Source: Bacteroidota bacterium (GTDB lineage: Bacteria; Bacteroidota; Rhodothermia; Rhodothermales; Bin80). From it: a stretch of 36,899 nucleotides of DNA. A program made the position numbers and the translations under genes. The notes under the pieces are model-generated. The model saw only the letters and a list, made by a program, of their open reading frames with translations, searched no databases and had not been told where the DNA came from. The first letter of the stretch is position 1. Each line of letters opens with the position of its first letter. Positions 25,142 to 32,539 of the stretch are shown here, piece after piece. The stretch is taken from the NCBI GenBank assembly GCA_028873925.1, contig JAPPNA010000166.1, positions 1 to 36,899 of the forward strand, given 5' to 3'.

Positions 25142-27154
25142 ATGTTACGCGGATTCACTATAGTTGTGGTCGGCCTTCTCATTCTGGCCTGCGTCGCGAT
25201 CCTCGGATTTTACGGCTGGTACGCATTGCTGGCCCGGAGTGCGGTGTCAAGCCTGGGACCGGAGGTGCCCATCGGCATCAGCGGCGGCATTGAGTATCGG
25301 GATCTGAACAAGAACGGTGTCATGGATCCCTATGAAAACCCCACGGCATCCGTTGAGCAGCGGGTACAGGATGTCCTTTCCCGGATGACGCTTGCGGAAA
25401 AGGCCGGGATGATGTTCATCAATATGATTGCCATGCAGCCGGACGGAAGCCTGCAGGAGCGCCCTACCCCCAAGAACCCGTTCACGTTCATAATCCCTAC
25501 CAATTCGGAAATGATCGTGCGCCGCCACATGAATCATTTCAACATTATGCAGGGCAGTGGTCCGGCCGCCATGGCTCAATGGCATAACAGCGTGCAAAAA
25601 CTCGCCGAACGCACGCGGCTGGGCATCCCCGTCACGATCGGTTCCGATCCCCGGCACGGCTATCCGAGCAGCCCGGCGGCTGCGATGTTCGCCGGTGCTT
25701 TCTCACTTTGGCCAGAGCCCCTTGGGCTGGCGGCCACCGGCGATACGCTCCTGGTTGAGCAATTCGGCGACATTGCTCGGCAGGAGTATACGGCGGTCGG
25801 TCTGCGGCTCGCGCTGCATCCGATGATGGATCTGGCGACAGAGCCGCGCTGGCCCCGGGTTTTCGGCACCTTCGGCGAAGATGCCGAACTGGCCATACAG
25901 ATGGGCCGCGCCTACATCCGGGGCCTGCAGGGCTCTTCACTTGGGCCGGAAAGCGTCGCTACGATGACCAAGCATTTTCCGGGAGGCGGACCGCAGGAAG
26001 ACGGATGGGAGGCACACTTCTCCTACGGCAGAAGCCAGATCTATCCCGGAGGCGCGTTTGACTATCATCTCGCCCCGTTCGTAGAGGGTGCGATCCAGGC
26101 CAATACGGCGCAAATCATGGTGAGCTACGGGGTGGGCGTAGGTATTACGGAGAACGATGTGGGCTTTGCCTTCAGTCGCCCCATCGTTACGGACCTCCTC
26201 CGCGATGAGCTGGGATTTACGGGGGTCATCAGCACCGACTGGGCCCTGTTGAGCGACAAGCGCGTTCTGGGTCGCACGCTGTTGGAGTCCCCGGGATGGG
26301 GGTTGAAGCACCTTGAACCTGTGGATCGGGCCGAGCATGCGCTGAACGCGGGCATTGACATTTTCGGGGGAGAATCCAATCCCGAATGGATTGTTGAGCT
26401 GGTGGAATCAGGCCGGATTCCAGAGGCGCGCATTGACAGCTCCGTCAGCCGACTGCTGGCTGACAAGTTTCTGCTCGGGTTGTTTGATGATCCCTATGTA
26501 GACGAAGACTTAGCTGCCGGGATTGTGGGGTCAGCCCCCTTTATGGAAGCGGGCCGAAGGGCTCAGGAGGCATCGTTGGTGCTGCTCAAGAATACCGCTG
26601 ATGATGAGAGCCCGGTCCTGCCGCTCGGTCCGGAGGAACGTCTCTATGTTCAGGGCATCGATACCAGCCTGGCGGCCGGCTACGCCACCGTTGTCCGTGA
26701 CCCCGCGATGGCGACGGTGGCCCTGTTGAGGCTGCAGGCACCCTATGATCCGCCTCGCAGCGACAGTATGCTGGAGGGCCTGTTCCATCAGGGTGATCTT
26801 GATTTCAAGGGCGAAGAATTGGCGCAGATTCTTGCCCTCACAGCATCGCTTCCGACGATAGTGGACATTTATCTTGACCGGCCCGCCGTGATTCCAGAGA
26901 TTGCTGAAAGCGCTGCGGCGCTGATAGCCAATTTTGGCGCATCCGACCAGGTGATACTGGATGCCGTATTTGGACGATTTGCACCTTCGGGGCACCTACC
27001 GTTTGAGTTGCCATCATCCATGGAGGCGGTCCGGGCGCAGTTGGAGGACCTGCCCTACGACAGTGAGAACCCTCTCTTTCCATTCGGCTTCGGCCTGACC
27101 TACGGTGAGTCCGACACCGGCTCCACGACGGACGAGTCACCCCCATCGGAGTAA
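25142..27154 (+). CDS. Glycoside hydrolase family 3, membrane-anchored
   Basis: A 670-residue beta-glucosidase-like enzyme. An N-terminal TM helix (about 5-28) makes it membrane-bound facing outward. An EF-hand-like loop (DLNKNGVMDPYEN, about 54-66) precedes the catalytic domain, as in many GH3 enzymes. Then come SDPRHGYPSSP, a conserved KHFPGGGPQ, and the nucleophile Asp366 in GVISTDWALL, where most family members have SDW. The second GH3 domain runs from about 450 to 655. The start is supported by GGAGG (25130-25134), seven bases upstream. It probably cleaves exported beta-glucosides or related oligosaccharides; no transport or regulatory gene is adjacent. Confidence 0.93.
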   Translation: MLRGFTIVVVGLLILACVAILGFYGWYALLARSAVSSLGPEVPIGISGGIEYRDLNKNGVMDPYENPTASVEQRVQDVLSRMTLAEKAGMMFINMIAMQPDGSLQERPTPKNPFTFIIPTNSEMIVRRHMNHFNIMQGSGPAAMAQWHNSVQKLAERTRLGIPVTIGSDPRHGYPSSPAAAMFAGAFSLWPEPLGLAATGDTLLVEQFGDIARQEYTAVGLRLALHPMMDLATEPRWPRVFGTFGEDAELAIQMGRAYIRGLQGSSLGPESVATMTKHFPGGGPQEDGWEAHFSYGRSQIYPGGAFDYHLAPFVEGAIQANTAQIMVSYGVGVGITENDVGFAFSRPIVTDLLRDELGFTGVISTDWALLSDKRVLGRTLLESPGWGLKHLEPVDRAEHALNAGIDIFGGESNPEWIVELVESGRIPEARIDSSVSRLLADKFLLGLFDDPYVDEDLAAGIVGSAPFMEAGRRAQEASLVLLKNTADDESPVLPLGPEERLYVQGIDTSLAAGYATVVRDPAMATVALLRLQAPYDPPRSDSMLEGLFHQGDLDFKGEELAQILALTASLPTIVDIYLDRPAVIPEIAESAAALIANFGASDQVILDAVFGRFAPSGHLPFELPSSMEAVRAQLEDLPYDSENPLFPFGFGLTYGESDTGSTTDESPPSE

Positions 27155-27226
27155 GGCACGCGCTATTGCCTGGGCAGCGGTCACGATCAGGCGACCGGTC
27201 ACCCGGGGCGTGCGCGAGAGGGGGTT

Positions 27227-27242
27227 GGGCCGTTTCTGGCCC
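27227..27242 (+). terminator. Weak hairpin after the GH3 gene
   Basis: GGGCC and GGCCC flank a six-base loop (GTTTCT) and are followed by a short T/G-rich stretch (TGTTGT). It lies in the 256-base space between the convergent GH3 and lipoprotein genes. The stem is short, so this is tentative. Confidence 0.3.
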
Positions 27243-27410
27243 TGTTGTCATACGGACCTGCGTGACAGGCACCGCTAGGCAGAACTTGATTGTCTCCGCC
27301 TGTCAGATTGCCCGTTATCCACCTCAAGGCCGGCTCCCGGCCGATCGGCTCCGATGAGGCCGCCTCAATGGGAGGTTACAAGAAATGCCCATTGCCGGCC
27401 GACCGACTCA

Positions 27411-28154
27411 TCAGCATCCTCCGCCATAAACTTCAATAACCACCTGAGCCTGGTCACCCTGAAAGACCACAATCTTGTACACATGCCCTTCATATCCCCA
27501 GTCGTCCACATTGCCTAATATACCGCCATCTTCAAGGCGATGGAACCCCAGCCAGTCGAAACTGCGGCGACTATCATTGTCTACCAGATTATTGATCAGC
27601 CCCAGCGCGGACTCAATACTGTCCAGCCTGGCAATCTCCGCCTGAGGTGATACGATCTCCAACGGGACAGAGAGAGCCACTTCGCGAATTGCCCGATAAT
27701 TCTGGTGATCAAATACATGGTCGGACCTGACCATCATTGCTAGAGTGCTCTGACACAAAGAAGGCTGCAGTCCGATTCCCGTAACAGTCAGGGTATCCCG
27801 CACCATAGGGTACATGAACCACTGCACCGGGGCACCTATGCGGATGTGACCGGAATCAAGAACCTCAAACGAAGGGAACCTGGAGCTGTCCACTTCAAGT
27901 CCTCCTGAACTGTCAATTGCCGCGAAACTCCCTTCATCCACCGCATCGGTTCCCGGCCATGGCTGGTCCCAGGCCCCGTCCACAAGTCTGCCAACGGGAA
28001 TCAGGGCCAGCTCATCAGGATCAGACCCGTCAGATGGCTCAACTATGGCAACCCACAACGGGTAGCGCGCTACAGACTCTAATGGCTGCGGCTCATCGGC
28101 GCAGGATGCAATCAGGATCAGACCAGCTGCCAAGATGCATGCCCAGCCCGCCAT
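27411..28154 (-). CDS. Lipoprotein, tandem paralog A
   Basis: A 247-residue lipoprotein of unknown function. Residues 1-18 end in the lipobox LIASC with Cys18. The mature part has no recognised domain. It shares a conserved framework with the gene immediately upstream: PLWVAxVE, GxWxQPWP, D(S)xGxLxVD, MRDTL/VRDTL, GIG, and the near-C-terminal V(F/S)FQGDQ. The two are clearly paralogs, about 40% identical by eye. The final residue is Cys in both. Located after a 162-base gap from paralog B; the GH3 gene converges on it. Confidence 0.8.
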   Translation of the reverse strand: MAGWACILAAGLILIASCADEPQPLESVARYPLWVAIVEPSDGSDPDELALIPVGRLVDGAWDQPWPGTDAVDEGSFAAIDSSGGLEVDSSRFPSFEVLDSGHIRIGAPVQWFMYPMVRDTLTVTGIGLQPSLCQSTLAMMVRSDHVFDHQNYRAIREVALSVPLEIVSPQAEIARLDSIESALGLINNLVDNDSRRSFDWLGFHRLEDGGILGNVDDWGYEGHVYKIVVFQGDQAQVVIEVYGGGC

Positions 28155-28316
28155 CCGGCTCCAGCCACAGGCCTAAATCTCTGCGTGACGATAAGAATCC
28201 ATCCACACTCCGTCTAATTACTGTTCGACTCTGGGCAAGTAAGTGCCTCCGCTGGCAAGGCTGGATCAAAACCCCGGATGGACAACGCACAATGGAAATT
28301 GATCAGCCAAAAACCT

Positions 28317-29063
28317 TCAGCACCTTGGATCCCGGAACTCACGAACAATCTTGCCCTGATCACCTTGGAAGGACACGATCAGGTAACGATGACCATCACG
28401 ATCCCGGTCGCTGACGATGCCGACAACACCGCCGTGGGCAAGGTCAAAATAGCCCAGCCAGTGGACTTCACAGAAGCCCACTCTATAGTCATCATTTCCA
28501 ATCAGTCCCATAGCAGCCCCAATACTGTTGAGCCTCAGAATCTCATCCGCAGACGACACGATCTTCACGGGCTGTGAGAATGCTGCCCCCAGCCATCTGG
28601 AAGTGCCTCCTTGAAAGGCCTCGTATGCTACCGGAGGAGCAAAGAGCGTCCATTTGCGACCACAATAGGCAAACTCCCATCCAATCCCCATAATTGAAAG
28701 CGTATCCCGCATTGTCACATCAGGGTAGACGTACCACTCCAAAGGCGCATCAATGCGGAGGCGACCACTAGCAGAAATATCAGTCGGCGGGAAAACTGAA
28801 TGGTCAACTGTTAATCTGCCGATACTGTCCAATGACGCGAGTCTCCCAAAGGCTAAGGGTTCCGGCCATGGCTGTTCCCATTCGCCGTTCTCCAGACTTC
28901 CGATCGGAAGCACCGCCACTTCTGAATTACGCCAGCCGGACGAACGCTCAACTGCGGCCACCCACAACGGATCACCCGCCTCATGCTCCGAAGGCGGCAA
29001 TTCATCTACACGTGCGGTGAACAGGAATGCGCCGGCCGCCAAGGCCCATAAAGATCTCGCCAT
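28317..29063 (-). CDS. Secreted protein, tandem paralog B
   Basis: A 248-residue paralog of the downstream lipoprotein. From the ATG at 29063 the first 18 residues look like a signal peptide (LWALAAGAFLFTA), but no Cys is present at the expected lipobox position (LFTARVDE), so it is probably secreted rather than lipidated, or the lipobox has been lost. Conserved positions are as in paralog A: DPLWVAAVE, NGEWEQPWP, TMRDTLSIMGIG, and SFQGDQ. The function is unknown. A TTG at 29072 is an alternative start. Confidence 0.78.
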   Translation of the reverse strand: MARSLWALAAGAFLFTARVDELPPSEHEAGDPLWVAAVERSSGWRNSEVAVLPIGSLENGEWEQPWPEPLAFGRLASLDSIGRLTVDHSVFPPTDISASGRLRIDAPLEWYVYPDVTMRDTLSIMGIGWEFAYCGRKWTLFAPPVAYEAFQGGTSRWLGAAFSQPVKIVSSADEILRLNSIGAAMGLIGNDDYRVGFCEVHWLGYFDLAHGGVVGIVSDRDRDGHRYLIVSFQGDQGKIVREFRDPRC

Positions 29064-29072
29064 CGCGGGCAA

Positions 29073-29578
29073 AATCAGGTCACTCCAACTTGTGACATCA
29101 CCAAACCGGGGGTTCTTTTCAAAGTAACGTTTTGCCCCACTGATATCCAGACCCTACCTGCCCCTAATCAGCCTAGCGAGATCCGCGTTCTGGTGGCCTC
29201 ACATCCCTCGCCGCCTGGCAGATGACCCACCGACATGAGTGCCGGATGCAGACACCCGGAAATGATCGCGCCCACCTGTACGCGACATGAATGTGGGCCG
29301 CCTTCGCCGGGCTGCTTCAATTGCAGATTCCGATGTTTGGTGGCATGTATAATTGGAGGCGGCTCCATGGGGTCAAGGTATACCGCCGTTGACTGTCGCC
29401 CTCGCGCACTCCGACCCATCGGTTGCGCAACCGTCTCCAAGGCCAGCGGCAGCCCGCTTATACGCTTCGTACGACACAGACTGTGTATTCGTGACCGATC
29501 AACCAGCGAATGCCCGGGCGCTGTATACCTGCAGCCGGCCCGGGATTCGCCGACCCCGCCGTAGCCAGGGGCACGATT
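29073..29578. other. About 500 bases with no convincing gene
   Basis: This lies between the start of paralog B and the stop of the large peptidase gene, both on the minus strand. Short frames occur on both strands but have no motif or sustained coding pattern. It should hold the promoter of the paralog pair; no clear -33/-7 or -35/-10 was found. Confidence 0.4.
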
Positions 29579-32416
29579 TCAGCGAAACGTAAGCCTAAAT
29601 CCACCTGCGTCAGGATAGGCCAGCCCAATGCGCATATTGAGATCCACATAGTGCATGATGCGCCACTCCAGCCCCAATCCGGTACCGGCCGCGCGCGCAG
29701 TTCGCAAGGCCGGGATGTCACTGTGGACGATGGCCTCCGCGAATCCGTACAGGTACAGAGCCTTGAAATACATCGGTACATGCAGGAATCCGTCATCAAT
29801 GTACCATATGGGTTGCGCCAGCTCCAAATCGGCCTTTACCGTCTGACCCGAGGCAATGTACGAGTCCTCATACGTTCGCGGCATAACATGCATCGCGTCA
29901 TATACATTCGGTCTGTTTTGTGTCAGTGCACTGATGCCCAAGCGGAGGCCGGTATGGGCGCGGCGTGAAGGTGACCAGTACAACACCGCATGTCCCAATA
30001 TCGCCCGCCGGGTCTGCCCTTTCTCATGCCAAAGGTCGGAATGCGCACTCACACTGATCCCGCCGCCTCGATGGGGCCATATATCCCGCGGATTGCGCAT
30101 GTGCCGAATATTGAACGATACCCCTGCATGCATCGCCGTAAAGCCCACGCGATTTGCGGGCGATTCGCCGGACTCCGCATATACCGGAACCGTGTTTTCA
30201 TCTACGGAAAACCAACTTTCCTGACCGGCTTCTACACCTACCCTAACTGCGCCCAGGGTCGATCGGACACCGGATTCCAAGTACAGCGGTATCCTGAACT
30301 GCAGACCTGCATGCTCCTGGTTACGCCCGTACGTGAGACTGCTCGTGCTGCCATCATTGTTCCGTACCGCAGCCGTAACGGTCCGTGGCCGCCGGAACGC
30401 GTAACCGGAGGTCTGAATCAGGCCCAGCATGGTATTCACACTGGCACTGCCCCAGAAGCGGCCGGACTGCCTATAAGCCTGCGTCGTATAGGTGACCCTT
30501 CGTAGGGGGTCCGATCCCATGACCTGCAGTCCCCCGCCGAATCCAAGCTTACGGCCAGGATATCGGTACTCATAATGGACCATGGGCAGGAGCAGCCTTG
30601 GCGACAGTTGGCCACGAATCGAGTAAGGCTCAACGTCAAATCCAGCCGGCACGTTCGCTATCGGCTGGACCGGGACAATATGGGCATCATTGGGCAACGA
30701 TATCTCGGGGCCGGATTCGGGGACAAACGGAATGCTGACCAGATCATGCCGTTCATGATCGTAGCTCACGAATGCCAGGGTGGTGCCGTCAGGTGATACC
30801 TGCGGATCAAAGGCACCGTAACGCACGCGTGTCAGCTGCGTTGTGCGTTCACGCTCCAGATCGTAGCTGAATACGTTGGATGTGCCCCCCAAATCAGCCG
30901 TATACAGCAGGAACCGCCCGTCCGGGCTCCACGACACCTCACGGATCGCAACGCCGGGCAGGACAATCCAGGCCTGGGGTGTCAGCAGCTCCTGTCCAGA
31001 TGCCGCCACCCGATAAATGCCCTGTTCCCCGGCGCTCCGCATCAGTACGGCTATGATGTCCTGCTTCGGCGAAGGTGCCATCTGGATCACCGTTACCTGC
31101 TGACGGGACTGTATGGGTTTAATCGTACCATCGGGCATGATCGCCGAGATCACATTATGCTGCCCCGAATTCCTAACCGCCAGGATCGAATCTCCAGCCC
31201 GAACCGGCGCAAACACGCGGCCCTCGCGGGTCAGGCGCCTAGCCTCGCGCGTCCGCAAGTCCAAGGCAAATACTTCGGCCACCCACCGGGTGGGCACGAA
31301 CGTATCCCTGACGTACCGTGAATAGAGTGCGGTACTGTCATCCAGACTGAACCAGGCATCCTCCGGAAGCCGGACCGCATGGAGTCGCCGGCTGACACCG
31401 GTAGCTACGTTGACCGCGTACAGCCCGCTGATCACATCATAGCCCGACTTATACACAACCAACGAGGAGTCATTTACCCAGTACGGATGCCGATGCATGA
31501 CACCCCGACGACCGCTGATCTTCACGGGCACAGCTGAGGCTTCCTGCAGGTTACCGGCGAATTCCTCCGTCCATCCTTCGCGAAAGCTGCGTTTCAGATC
31601 CCGGACAGACTCGCCCGTAGCCAACTGTAGTTCAAAACCCGTCAGGCGCAGCGGGAATCGCCACAGTCGGTGGCGCATGCGTGTATAGAAACTACCGCTG
31701 TCACGCGCCGCCTGCCACGCGAAGAAATTCGCTCCGCCAATGTAATGGCGGCTTCGAGGCCATGTGTACGCGGGTGCCTCAAACAGCTGCACCATGGACC
31801 AGGGCCGCAACGCATCCAAGGCAGCCTTCATTTTCATCTGAAAGCGAGCATCATTGAGCCGTCCGGCATGGGCCTGGACCTGACTTTCGTAGTACACTGC
31901 CGCACCTTCATTAAGGCCGGATGGCAGGGCCAGGTTGATCGAACGGGCTAGATCCGGCGCTACCCAGTCCACCATGGTCCCGACCCCGAAACGGCCGCCC
32001 GCCTGAGCCTGTACCGCGTGCAACAGTTCATGAGGTACGACCGCCTGCATCCAGGACGTATGATGCGCCGACAGCAGATCACCCCTTATGTGGGGCAGCT
32101 CAATTTCCTGCCTGAACGGCAGCGTGTGGACATACCCGTTGGAGCGATCATTGTAGGCGTTCAGCACCACCGGCATTCGCATGGGACGCGGATCTCCGAC
32201 CAGCGCCTGTGTCTTAGCCAGCTCACGCTCCAGAATGGACGCGGCCTCGGCCGCCTCCGCGGTATTGCCGGATTCAAATATGACCGTGAAGTGGGGGGTG
32301 CGATGCACCAGATAGCGCGTGCCTGGAGGGCGCACCGCCGGGTCGTAACGCAGGTACTGGAGCTGTGCTGTCGCCGATCGGTCCTGCAGCAGGATCAGCA
32401 GGACTATCGCGGCCAT
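29579..32416 (-). CDS. HExxH peptidase + beta-propeller + beta-barrel protein
   Basis: A 945-residue exported protein. A signal peptide (1-18) is followed by a gluzincin-type peptidase domain: HELLH at 129-133 and the third ligand Glu170 in PSGLNEGAAVYYE. Then come TolB/PD40-like propeller blades with SPDGRFLLYTAD and SPDGTTLAFVSYD, and a C-terminal region (about 650-945) of outer-membrane beta-strand text ending GGFRLTFR. It would sit at the outer membrane as a surface or periplasmic protease with sensing blades; this is a combination seen in Bacteroidota-type lineages. The in-frame extension to 32503 is rejected because it reads through the tRNA gene. The ATG at 32416 is only 12 bases after the tRNA 3' end. 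Confidence 0.88.
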   Translation of the reverse strand: MAAIVLLILLQDRSATAQLQYLRYDPAVRPPGTRYLVHRTPHFTVIFESGNTAEAAEAASILERELAKTQALVGDPRPMRMPVVLNAYNDRSNGYVHTLPFRQEIELPHIRGDLLSAHHTSWMQAVVPHELLHAVQAQAGGRFGVGTMVDWVAPDLARSINLALPSGLNEGAAVYYESQVQAHAGRLNDARFQMKMKAALDALRPWSMVQLFEAPAYTWPRSRHYIGGANFFAWQAARDSGSFYTRMRHRLWRFPLRLTGFELQLATGESVRDLKRSFREGWTEEFAGNLQEASAVPVKISGRRGVMHRHPYWVNDSSLVVYKSGYDVISGLYAVNVATGVSRRLHAVRLPEDAWFSLDDSTALYSRYVRDTFVPTRWVAEVFALDLRTREARRLTREGRVFAPVRAGDSILAVRNSGQHNVISAIMPDGTIKPIQSRQQVTVIQMAPSPKQDIIAVLMRSAGEQGIYRVAASGQELLTPQAWIVLPGVAIREVSWSPDGRFLLYTADLGGTSNVFSYDLERERTTQLTRVRYGAFDPQVSPDGTTLAFVSYDHERHDLVSIPFVPESGPEISLPNDAHIVPVQPIANVPAGFDVEPYSIRGQLSPRLLLPMVHYEYRYPGRKLGFGGGLQVMGSDPLRRVTYTTQAYRQSGRFWGSASVNTMLGLIQTSGYAFRRPRTVTAAVRNNDGSTSSLTYGRNQEHAGLQFRIPLYLESGVRSTLGAVRVGVEAGQESWFSVDENTVPVYAESGESPANRVGFTAMHAGVSFNIRHMRNPRDIWPHRGGGISVSAHSDLWHEKGQTRRAILGHAVLYWSPSRRAHTGLRLGISALTQNRPNVYDAMHVMPRTYEDSYIASGQTVKADLELAQPIWYIDDGFLHVPMYFKALYLYGFAEAIVHSDIPALRTARAAGTGLGLEWRIMHYVDLNMRIGLAYPDAGGFRLTFR

Positions 32417-32428
32417 CTGGAGCAGTAC

Positions 32429-32517
32429 TGGCGGAGGGGGAGGGATTCGAACCCCCGGTAGACAATGCCTACAATGGTTTTCGAGACCACCCCGTTCGAC
32501 CACTCCGGCACCCCTCC
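32429..32517 (-). tRNA. tRNA-Ser(CGA)
   Basis: The minus strand reads a complete class II tRNA of 89 bases. The acceptor arms GGAGGGG and CCCCTCC pair fully, the discriminator is G, and CCA is encoded. The D arm has GTGCCGGAGTGGTCGAACGG, the anticodon loop is CTCGAAA with anticodon CGA (reads UCG), a long variable arm follows as expected for serine, and the T arm has GGTTCGAATCC. It lies between alaS and the peptidase gene on the same strand. Confidence 0.97.
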
Positions 32518-32539
32518 GTGTTCGCTTTGATACGCTGAT

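Noticed and set aside
32417-32503. Longer N-terminus for the peptidase
   Set aside because: The extra 29 codons translate the tRNA-Ser sequence; the signal peptide begins at 32416.
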